From Allodiplogaster sudhausi (taxonomy: Eukaryota; Nematoda; Chromadorea; Rhabditida; Diplogasteridae), in assembly GCA_945643635.1 (NCBI GenBank), contig CALZFC010000029.1, forward strand, positions 1,496,001 through 1,560,000: a DNA stretch of 64,000 nucleotides, in the 5' to 3' direction. The notes beneath the pieces were generated by a model. The model was not told where the DNA came from. It saw nothing but the letters and a program-made list of their open reading frames with translations, and made no database searches. The translations under genes and the position numbers were made by a program. Below are positions 1 through 11,500 of the stretch, piece after piece. Position 1 is the stretch's first letter. Every line of letters begins with the position of its first letter.

Positions 1-2522
1 AGTATGCATGAATATGCCATCTCAAAGGTGGCTGGCATGGAATATCGCCATGTGTTACTAATATAAACGTTTATTTCAGGGATTAATAACTCCTCAAAGC
101 TAATTACAATGCCGTATTGATTCAAAGTCACGAACAGCGATGTTTCAATGGCGAAGTTAGGTCGAAGAGAATTGCCAATAATTCAAACATTGATGAATGT
201 TCATGTAAAGAACATCGGCTCCGTCACATCATTAAAGCCCGTGAATTTATTTTGCCATTCTGATGAAAATGCATACGTATGGATGTCTAGCACTATAATT
301 GAGTTCATTTAACTTATCAATTACTTGTATTCACTATAGATTTCCTATGAATATTGTTACTAATGGTTAGGGTAGGTTTCGTCTTGGGGCGACACACAAC
401 ATAATGTCGAAATAAATTTTACGTTATTTTTTGCAGAATATACCTGTTGAAGCTTTTATTAACCTACATAAACCATCAATTTGCGCTATATCTTGAACAT
501 GATATGAGAAATTTACTTAAAGGAGGTCCGAGGCGAATAAATAGTGTCTTGTTTTTTTCGCCTTATTTGGTCGGGATGTGCTAGAAACGTCGATTGCAAG
601 TGTCCCGAAGTCACAAAAACCTACATGCCCTGAGGAAATTAACACTGTTTTCTACTTTGAATTCCCAAATATTTTATTTTCCCGCCATTTTCAAAAAATT
701 TTAGCAGAACAAGACTGTGGCCGCTGGGGCCAACCAAGTAATGCCCATGAATTGAATACATATGGTGCGCGCAACCAACATTGGCCGGGTTTTTCTTAAC
801 ACGTAGGCTCACCTGGCAGTGGTGCAAACCACAAGTTTCTGGGGAGAGAGGCACTGGGCAGTAGCACCATTTCTGTTGATTCTTTACTCCGTACTTTTCA
901 TCATTCCGTCCAAATCCGTCAGGGACTTCGTGGTAGGAGTTTTTCCCTTAAGGTATCCTTTAACTTCTCACAATAGAAACACTAATGCAGTGGTATTGTA
1001 GCTTTTTGTCTGCAAAAATAAAGATCAGAAAGCTTATGTAGTACTAGAGAATAACGGTAGAAGCCGACGATGGAAGAATTTTCAGCGGGCTAGCAACAAC
1101 GGAGGCAAAAAATTCCGACTATGTTTGTGGATAGCGTGAGAAAGTGGACTTTCGATTCTTGACTGAATAACGTAAGTAAATTCATTTTCATTTCTCTCTA
1201 TAAACTGTGTGTGACCTTCCGAAAAATACATTGACATGTCAATAAGGAGTGGTGTATTACAGTATTCAAAAATACACGCTTTGCTCAGATTCGTATTTTT
1301 AGATGCTTATTCATTCAATAGATTATTAATAATGTAACAACACAGGAAAATATATTCTCGACATGCGCCGTCGGTGTGTTATGAAATATCTTTATTATCA
1401 TCACGAGCGATTGTATTTTATGGAAGTTAATTCACCGCCAAAACTGCTTAATGCAAACGAGTCCATCAAAAGGCATCAATTTTTTGTGCTAATATCTAAC
1501 CATAAGCATTTCCGAATCAAGAAAGTATGACTGGAGTGATTGAATCAAGACTATAAATAAGAGGCACCCACTCACTTTAGTAGTCAATATGTTCCTTTAT
1601 CATCACGGGGGATTTTTTCACATCTCCAATTTCACAGGTAAACTTGTTACATCAATGAAGCGATTATTACTCGGGTTATATTGTCGCACGATAAAACTCA
1701 CTCGTAGACTCTGACAAGATTCTTGGACATGAGCGAGAATTTTAGTGATAAACTTACTTCAGAGACACGAGGGACGCATGTCAGGGGCACAATTTTTTGT
1801 AGGTTGCCAAACAAAAAAGTGCCTTTTTGAGTTTCTTCTTCATGGTCTTTTTAATCTTCAACAACGTCCATATGCGCTGCGCACCTCGTGTACATCTCTC
1901 CCTCAGCTCTTTTTCTCTGCTCCAGATTGCAATCCTGCTCTGCTAATCACGAGAATGTCCCGAAAGAGATTATTATAATACTAGCTTGAGCTATTCTTGT
2001 ATGAATGGTTAAAGTTAAAGGGTCATGAAAGGAAATACCCAACCGTGTTCGCATTTAAACAATTTTTTTCTAAATGCAATATATTTTTGCATGTAAATTT
2101 TTTTTAAGTACGCAAGTACCTGACTGTACCTGAATGCTCCTATATTGAGAGTTTGTCATAAGGGAACTTTTATTTCCGGGTTTATTATCTCCGCAAAGCT
2201 CATTAAAGGCCAAAGCTCAAAATTCATCCTTGATCTCATAAATCTTAAAGCTGGTTGTCATGGAATATCGCCATATTCACCTAACATGAACTTTTACTTC
2301 CGGGTATAATAACTCCGCAAGGCTACTTACAAATCCATAACGTACTATGTAGTCAAAAGAATTGAACTGATTCGAATTCATGAACACGTATATGAAAACA
2401 TATTTCAATTTTTCACTAGAATGAATTATACAAGAACACTATCCTTAAGGCTACGTATGTACATGATTAATATGACAACGAAGATTGATTTGAAATTTAT
2501 ACTTTTCAAAGGTTTGTTTGCA
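1..2522. other. Non-coding duplicated flank, no gene supported
   Basis: No open frame here has family features or plausible exon structure. Parts of 1-1300 resemble 19.8-20.7 kb and 24.1-24.6 kb. A phrase about spreading over 'CGCCATATTCACCTAACATGAA' type sequence and 'ACTCCGCAAAGCTAATTAC' recurs at about 60-110, 2170-2330, 12890-12960, 17500-17545, 19800-19860 and 24110-24130. I read the stretch as the 3' flank of receptor A1 plus an older copy of the duplicated block. Two opposite frames near 578-854 are open for about 70 codons, but I recognise nothing in them. Confidence 0.5.
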
Positions 2523-5500
2523 TCATCTGGCACTAAAAGCTGAAGATGGATTAATGCGGCTGAAGCGGCCGAACACCTGTTGTCTCAACTGAAACAAAAA
2601 AACAAACATTGTTGTAAGCTTTTTTTCTTTTTATGCTAGTTAGTTGAAAATGTTTTAGGAACTTTATTAAAATGGCTGAAATAAACAGAATTTACTCGAC
2701 AGCAAGAAAAAGAATAAAAAAATACCCGTGGTTGGAAGGCGAACATGGTCACGGATGTCGCACACGCGCCAATGGAACCGGAGATCTTGATCAGAATCGA
2801 GGTGGCGATGACGTCATCGACGTACTTGACCGAGAGTTGAAAGAAGATGCATTGGACAGCGTGCGCCAAGGAGACAAGAGAGAATTGGGCGACCTAAGTA
2901 AGCAAAAAAAATCTGCATGCTGTTTAATACTCTTATAATTAAAGGAGCTCCAAGACCCACTTTTGAATTCCCGCCTTATTGCCTATCACAAGGGTGCGAG
3001 TGTGATTTAGAGATGTACAATTGTGACGAAAATTCAAATAGAATACGGGTGTGTTTCGTGCTCATTTAAGCTATTCTCATATGTTCCAGAAAATAGAGAA
3101 CATAATTTTGCGTTGGTTATTTTAGTTTAAAAAAATTTCATCTCTCCACAAAAAGCGATCACTGACGAATAAGACGTCCATAGATGAAGGACGGTTTGCA
3201 CGTGCGAGCATGCATCGATCGCGCACGATTCTTCCGTAGATCACGGCGTATATCGCCAGGGTGAGAACGGCGACCGCGTAGCCGCTGCTGTATAGCAGCC
3301 ATCCGTATGATGAGCAGTCACTGCTCAATGTTTTTTTTTTATAAAATCAAAAAGCTATATTTTTTGAATAATCTGAATTACAGGAAAACGTTCAATTTGC
3401 AGCATCGGTTCAAGTTGCCGCACATGAATTGGCTATGAACCAGAAGTAACTTAGAGAGAAAAGAAAAGAATGGAATGAACAAGAAATAAACACAGAGCAA
3501 GTCAATACAACCCCCCCAAGCACTCACATCCACTCGATCCTCGATGAAGCTGCCACAGTCGCTGTCGTCCCTCTTGACGCCCTTCTCGCCGCTACAGACG
3601 AGTCCCCTCCTGCCGCTGACCACGCGGCCTCCACTCCAATCGCCTCGCTAACCTCTGGGCACCGGCCCCTGCCGCAACACTAGCTAGCCAACCGGCTCAC
3701 CCCAACCTACTCGAGCAGAAGGTCGAAAGGGCCGTGGTATCTACCCCAGGGGCACTCACACCTCTAGTCCAAAGCACCACTATACGAGCGTACTATACCT
3801 ACACTATAAAGAACACATGAGCATTTACAGTAGAATACAGAGTAAGGCGACAACACTATAAACAAAGGGCCTAGAAGAACTATACAAGCAACACAAACTA
3901 TAATAGTCTAAAACGGGGGAATAAGGGAAAGGGTCTGGGAAGAAGTGAAAGGAATGCAGAGAGAGAGGGAAAAGAGAGAGGAGGGATCAGCCTCTCTCTT
4001 ACATCCCCCCCTTCTCCCGTAGAGTCGTCCCGACTCTAGTATGGGCGGAAGGACGAGGAGCCTCTTCCGCGAAAGCCTCCGCCTCGTCCGCGTCCTCTGT
4101 ACTGTCCTCTGCCGCCTCCGAAGTCGTACTGGCCGCCGTAGTTGTGGCCGTAAAAGGTCCTGCCACGGAAGCCTCCCCGTTGTCTTCTCTCTCCGTTAGT
4201 GGCTGCAAACGATATCTGTTGTTTTGTCTGTTCATTCTTCTTCCTTGGACTATTCTCCTCCTTATTCTCATGTCTATTCTTCAAATTCTCACCTCGCAAG
4301 AACTCCATGTCGATTTTGACCGCTCTTGCCAATTCCTTGATGTGCCGCAGAACCATCCATTCTTTGATCTCCTGATTCCGACGTCTTGTTCCATGGACGA
4401 GGTATGCTGGTACAGTGGAGCCAAACGCGGGAGTCTTGGTGCCCACAACTGCCAGTCTCCTTCCACTCCACTCCACATCCAATAAGGCCTCCATTTCTTC
4501 GCGTTCTTCCTTGGTGATGTCGTCGAGAGGGAGGTCCGGGCAGATCACCACTTCCGATTTTGCCTCCTCTGCCAGTCCATTCAGTCTTACCAGCTGTAGT
4601 CCCAACTTAGTCCCCAATCCGTCCCATTCCTAATCCTCCTCCCAAGGAATGACGATGAATACCAGTCGAGCCTTGAGCTGTCGCAGCTGCTTGAGTGCTG
4701 AGAGAAGCTCCCTAGCTCCTTCGTACGGGATGCAGGTACCGTCTCGCCTCGTCTCAAGTGCCCGCTTCCATGTGTTCGGCACCAGCCACGCTACCGTTCC
4801 TGTCCATTCCGTCGGGTACTCCTTCCTGCAAACCATATTCATTCCTCTCTGTACACGCTTTCTTCGTTTACACTCTTTTTCGTCTTCATCCTTTTCGTTC
4901 ATTTCCCTCCTAACAAGTTTCAATTGGTCAAAAGGAATCACCAGTTCTCCCTTTCCCTTTCCTTCGTTCACTTTTGCCGAATTTTCACTTACATCTATCA
5001 CTCGGTATGGACCTTGCCATTCACTAGTCAACTTAGGAAATGCAGCAGCGCGTTTTTCTGCGGGCACCTTAACAAGAACCCGGTCCCCTACTTTCGGATA
5101 TTCCCTCCCTGCAACTCCATTCCTATCATCATAAGCCTTCTTCATTCTTCCCGCTGCGCTCTCTCGTTGTTCTCTCTCGCCTGATCATGAGCAATTCGCA
5201 GCCCATCTAGCATTCGCGCCTTATAATCTTCTACGTCAACTCCAACCTTTTCTTCTTCTCCTAAACTTTCTCCCAAAGGGCGTGGATTCCTACCATGAAC
5301 AAGAAAGAAAGGAGATTCCCCAGTGCTCGAGTGAGGGATGCTATTGTATGCGAAGACTACAAACGGCAACATCTCATCCCACCTTTCTGGCTCTCTCACC
5401 TTCTTCTGCAACAATCGTATGAGCGTCTGATTGAATCTCTCCACTGCTCCATTCTCACGAGTGTTGTATCCCTTTGTCACAATTTGTTCCACCCCCATTT

Positions 5501-8500
5501 TGGCTAGCAGTTCAGTCATAACCCGATTCACAAATTCCCCTCCTTTGTCAGAAATGAGTGCCCTAGGCATGCGTCCGTGAGCAATCCAACCAGACAGAAA
5601 TTTTTCTGCTACTTCTCGCGCACTTTTCGTCTCCATCGGCAGAGCTGCTCCATATTTCGTGAAATAATCGATGATTGACAGAATGTATCTATTCCCAGAA
5701 ATAGATGTCCCAATCTCCAGAATGTCAAACCCCACCAGCTCGAAAGGTTCAGATGCCAAAATTGGTTGCAGGGGCGGAACTAGCTTTTCTCTCACATTGA
5801 ATTCCTCACAGACTCGGCACTCCTTCACATGACTCTCCACGTCACTTTTCATTTTCTCCCAATAGTAGTCCTTCAGTTTCTTCATCATTTTCTCCACGCT
5901 CCAGTGTCCACCACAATTCCCGTCGTGCCACTGATTCACAGTTTCTTTCCTCAAAGTTCTCGGTACGAAGAATCTCTTGCCTCCGCGTGCTCCTTCTACT
6001 TGCAGTATTCCTTGCTCTTCAGTCCAGCGAAAGCCCCTTTCTCTCACTGCCTGCTCTCTGCTCTCTCTTACTCTCTTCAGCATCTCGCTTCCTTTCTCGT
6101 CTTTCTCTGTTTCTTTTCTCCACCTCTCTCTCACCCCAATTAGCTGCACACTCATGACCACTCGCTTCTCACCTTTTCTCTGCTCGTCTGCTTGGTACAC
6201 TACCCTCACCGAGTTTACCACTCTCTCAATCTCTACTCTCTCGCTATCCGATTGATCTATTGGCACCGGGCTTCTGGACAGGGCATCAGCAACATTATTC
6301 GCTGCTCCCTTCACATACTCGATCTGGACATCTGAAGACTGTATCTCCAATGCCCAGCGCAGAATTCTCGCTGAAACACTCTTGTTACCGAACATTGCCT
6401 TCAGTGGCTGATGATCAGTGCGCACAATGACTCTTGTACCAAAGTAGAAAGGGCGGAACTTCCTAAGGGCAAAGACAATAGCAAGAGCTTCCCCATCCGT
6501 GACGTGGTAATTCCGTTCAGCCGCACTACACCGCTTAGACGCAAAGTACAAGGGATGTAGATATCCATCTTCTCCTTCCTGAGAGAGAACGGCACCAATC
6601 GCCTCCTTCGACGCATCGGTATAGATGATAAAAGGACGACGGCCATTCTTCGCAGCTTCTACATCTGGTTGGGCCAGGACAGGAGCAGAAGAAAGCGCTT
6701 TCTTCATTTCCCCAAACGCTCTCTCTTCATTCTCGCCCCAAGTCCAAACCACTTTCTCACTCGTCAGTCTAGTCAGGGGAGTCGCCTTTTGCGCGAAGCC
6801 ATGCACGAATTTCCTATAATAGCTGCACATTCCTAGGAAACACTTCAACTCCTTCTTATAACCCGGTTGTTTTTGCTGCTGGATCTTCTCTACTTTGGCT
6901 GTATCCATCTGGATCCCCGCTACCGTAATCCTATGGCCCAAGTATTCCGCTTCCCTTTGTGCCAACACACACTTCTGCGCTTTGAGTCTCAACCCACTCT
7001 CTCGCAATGCCCGGAACACTTTCTCCATCTCCGCCGCATGCTCCTCCTCGCTCTCCGTAGCGATGAGAATATCGTCAATGTACACGTGTACCTTCTCCCC
7101 AAGTACATCCTTCAGTACTCTCACCATCACTCTCTGAAAAGTGGCGGGAGAAGTTGACAATCCAAAGGGCAGAACATTCCACTCATATAGTCCATTCATG
7201 GTAGCGAAAGCAGTTTTTTCTTTACTACTCTCTTCCAGGGGAATCTGCCAATATCCGCTCAAAAGGTCAAGTGTCGAAAACCATTTCTTGCCCTTCAACT
7301 TCTGCAAGGTCATATCAATAGACGGCAGGGGATAAGCGTCCATCTTAATGCGCGCATTCAGTTTCCTGTAATCTACACAAAGGCGAAGGGACTTGTCCTT
7401 TTTCAATGCTATCACCAAAGGGGAAGACCAGGGAGATTCACTGTCCCGAATGATTCCTCTCTCCTTCATTTCCTCCAGTTTCTTTCTCACTTCTGATTGG
7501 AGACCCAGAGGAACCGGCCGCTGCTTAAGCTTAATGGGAGTCGCATCGCCCGTGTCTACATAATGTTCAACCAGAGTTGTTCTGCCCATCTCTTCTTCAC
7601 TCAATGCAAACACATCCTGGAACTGCTCCACTACCCGCTTGCAGTTCTCGCTCCCAATCAATCCACTCTTCTGGACAGCTTCTATAACTGTCTGGCTGCG
7701 TTCTGTACTGTCTCTCTCTCTTCTCTGACTTAGCACCTTTTTTCCCCGGTCACTCTCTCCTTCTCCCGCTTTCTCACCTAGCACTCTGTCACTTGGCACG
7801 AAGTCTGCTTCCACCCAGTTGCCAACTTTTTCATTCTTCTTCAGTCTCATCGGATAATGGAATGGGTTGAACACTGAAAGCACTCTTACTTCTCCTTTCT
7901 CGTTCACCACTCCTTCGCTGAGTCCATGGGTCGTCCCTACCAGCATATTTCTGCTTTCTCGCAGAGGAGACTTCAATTGCACCTGGGCAGATCCAAAGGA
8001 AGGGATGAACACACTATGCGAAACAAAAGCAGGCTCACCTTCCTTCTCACTCTCATTCCACCACCCATCTCGTTTTCCCCACATTGTGACAGTGTTCTGT
8101 CCGAGCAACACTTTACTACCATTCCTCACCACGTACACTCCTATTCTCTCCCTCTCTCCTTCCATTTCCATAGTGATTATCGCTTTCGCACTGATATCCA
8201 ATTTGCTTGCTGCAGCATCTAGCTCTTCTCCTTCTCTCACCGTGCGCCACTCGACCACTCCACTCTGCTCAACTTCTTTCATCACATCTACAGGTACCGT
8301 AGTAACTTCCGAGCCACAGTCCAAGATCTGGGAGTCGTGGGAATGCGCGTTCAGCTAGTTGCTCCAAGAAAAGAGTGAAATTGGTCAGGCTTTCCCCTTC
8401 TCTCATTCTCAAATTCTCCCACTTCGTAGTCGCAGAGTACTCGTCCATGAGGCTATCTCCCCTGTACCTCTCTTTCATTTTCCTCACGATCACCGAATAA

Positions 8501-11500
8501 CTAAGGTCTTAACCCCGGGTAACCGAATCGAAGATAGCGCGGGCCGCCGTTCCAAGATGTTCCCTAAGGATCACTACCATTCTCTCTTCGCCCAGTAACT
8601 CCCTATACTTCAACTCTAGCCGATCGATGAATTCTGAGAAAGCCCTAGATCCAAAGCCATCCGTAAAGACAGTAACCGGGGGGAGGGCTTGGGAAGTCAT
8701 ATTTTCTATCAACTTTCTCTGCCAGTCCTCATTCCCACTTCCTCGAGACCCCCTGCTTCTCTCACTCCCTCGCGACTGACTTCTGCGCGTGTCGATAGTC
8801 CCGGCTCTCGTTCTCGGCCGATATCTCCTCGCCGTCTCTGGAGCTGGCTCGCTCCTCCGCCTCAGGATTCTCTGCATTTCGTCATCACCGTCTTCTTCAT
8901 TGAAGCTTCCACCTTCATTCTCATTTTCATCCCACTCCCCACCATTCCTACCTGCATCGATCTGCCCCTGCATCGCATTTCGCGCTCGCTCCGACTCTGC
9001 TAGTTTCTTCCTCGTCTCTTCTAGATCCGCCAGGGCCTGTTCCAGTCTCCGACTCTCCTCCTCTCTTCCTTGTCTCTCCATCTGCAATGCCTTGGCCATA
9101 TCATCAACTTCGAGCAAGTTCTTTAGTTGTTCCCCAAAACCCAGACCAATTTCAATTGCATCTTTTCTCTGCTTCTCAAATTCCATGATGACCCTACTCG
9201 CAGACTCAAACAATTTCTTCTTAGTAATGCCCGAAGTCTCTGCTTGCTTTCTTAGAAACACCAATATTTCGGATCTTTCATTAGCCTCATCTGCGTCCAT
9301 TGTATTCAGCCGCTGGATCTTGGCCCTCAGCTCTTCGGTCACGGATTCCTTCCCTTGCGCGGACCGGTCAACGCCACTCGCTGCAAGAGCCAACTCTGTA
9401 TCGGTCATACTTGATCGTTTCTCGAATATTCTATTCTCTGACTCTTATTAGCACTACTTGTTTATCAATCAATTACTGCAAGGGCCTACTGTCGCCTGCT
9501 TGTTCTATTTTTCGACTTCTCGATTCAGGGGCCTCCTGTCGCCAGCCTGTTCACAAGGGCCACCTGTCGCCTGCTTGCTTCTAGGGCCACCTGTCGCCAG
9601 CTAGATTCTATTGGACTTCCTATAAAGTCCGACTGCTCGTCTCGTCGCGCGGCACGTCGTGTCAGCTCAGTAGTCGCGTAGTTCCGCCCCCATGTGCCCA
9701 GGGGAGCCCCTGGGTTCTTGACAAGCTGGCTGGATCGACGCTACCTTTCAACTCGACCTGGCCCTCTTAAATCCCTTTTAACCCACTTTAGAATGTGAAG
9801 AAAGTGAGGAGAGTAATAAATAGCAAGTTTATTACTTAAGAGAAAAGAAAAGAATGGAATGAACAAGAAATAAACACAGAGCAAGTCAATACAACCCCCC
9901 CAAGCACTCACATCCACTCGATCCTCGATGAAGCTGCCACAGTCGCTGTCGTCCCTCTTGACGCCCTTCTCGCCGCTACAGACGAGTCCCCTCCTGCCGC
10001 TGACCACGCGGCCTCCACTCCAATCGCCTCGCTAACCTCTGGGCACCGGCCCCTGCCGCAACACTAGCTAGCCAACCGGCTCACCCCAACCTACTCGAGC
10101 AGAAGGTCGAAAGGGCCGTGGTATCTACCCCAGGGGCACTCACACCTCTAGTCCAAAGCACCACTATACGAGCGTACTATACCTACACTATAAAGAACAC
10201 ATGAGCATTTACAGTAGAATACAGAGTAAGGCGACAACACTATAAACAAAGGGCCTAGAAGAACTATACAAGCAACACAAACTATAATAGTCTAAAACGG
10301 GGGAATAAGGGAAAGGGTCTGGGAAGAAGTGAAAGGAATGCAGAGAGAGAGGGAAAAGAGAGAGGAGGGATCAGCCTCTCTCTTACAGGGCCCTTATGAG
10401 ATCTGGCTGATAAGTGAATATGCTATTTCAAACAAACTCCCGAACAAGAACCAGAATCGTTGAGAAAGGCCCTTTATACGCCTGCAAACACGTTCTTATG
10501 ACCTCCTAAAGAGAGAATGACAGATATACAGATTTGAAACTGGGAACTGCATATGCAATCAATAGCAATAGCTGAGCCAAGCGCGGCTGATCAACAATTT
10601 AACAATTTATCGTTGCATCGGGCCGATTATGAGATGGGCACAGGGATGTCATTGGCCGAACGTCAACTTCGTTGCGAGATATGACTGAGAGAGGGATAGA
10701 GAATGTTTCGCCAGCGTAGGGCGACCGGGCATACCTCAATTGACTGCTTCGTAGAGGATCCGTTAGATGGAGATGCAGGCCCTCCGATCCTGTTTCATTT
10801 GGTCGATCTTCCTTTTGAATGCGATCTTGAGCCAATCCTTGATTCCTGTCCTACGTCTCAGGTCCACAGTCCTTATCCGATCATGAAGGATCACACCAAG
10901 CGCAACCTCCATTCTTCTTTGCTCAATTTCTAGCCTGTCGCGCCCACTTCTATCGAGGGTCCAACACTGATCCATACAAAATTACGGGCGTAACATAGGC
11001 TTCGAAATCTTTTCAGCCGAGGCTTCTGATTTGTCACTTTGTCAGACATTCTCGTAAAAGAGCGATAACCCTTCTAAATGCGCCGAGTTAACTTAGAGCG
11101 GCATCGCGATCTGTGGTCGAGAGTTGATATGCTTCTCCGGAAGCCTTCCTGAGTGGTCTCTTCAGCGTTGTCGAGATCTCTATCCATGCGTGATAGGAGT
11201 ACTCGAGTCTTCGCATTAATATAAACGTAATACATATAAAATTCAACACAATACAAACGACCAAGCTCGGTCAATGCTAACGAGAACAATAAGAACTACA
11301 AACAAATTCCAAAACAATGACAAATGCTTTAAGAAGAAAGCCATGTCCTATGAATAGTCTCTGAAGTGAAATTGCTAATCAATTCCCATGGGTCACCTTT
11401 ATGCGAGATAGTTTCGTCAACAGATTTAACAGTCCTTATGTAAGTCAGTTAAAAAAGAAGTCGTACGAGCAATCATAGGTGTAGCGAAGCTTGAAGGCGT

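Larger units (their letters stand above)
3455..10387 (-). mobile_element. Ty3/Gypsy-type LTR retrotransposon, coding interior broken
   Basis: Two copies of a 549-bp sequence flank gag-like and pol-like frames, all read on the minus strand. The downstream LTR begins TGTAAGAGAG at 4003 and is preceded by a purine-rich tract (AGAAGGGGGGGA) suitable as polypurine tract. Domain order protease, reverse transcriptase, RNase H, integrase and the motifs LPFGLSTSPATFQ and YIDD place it in Ty3/Gypsy. The interior carries an in-frame TAA in gag, a gap between gag and protease, a one-base frame change at the end of integrase, and an in-frame TAG in the third frame. It therefore looks non-autonomous. It lies inside an intron of receptor A1. 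No matching target-site duplication is visible, which fits a truncated left LTR. Confidence 0.88.

Noticed and set aside
4036..4617. Separate gene starting at 4617
   Set aside because: The start there is a TTG, and the frame is the same as the preceding one (5145-4630), split only by a TAG. It is one interrupted frame.
4036..5145. Envelope gene of an endogenous retrovirus
   Set aside because: No signal peptide, transmembrane segment or glycoprotein features; the end is an RGG block.
8269..8493. Independent small gene after gag
   Set aside because: It begins with GTG and continues the gag frame past an in-frame TAA, so it belongs to gag.
4144..9584. Plus-strand frames across the retrotransposon
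   Set aside because: They are complements of the pol and gag frames and lack family features.
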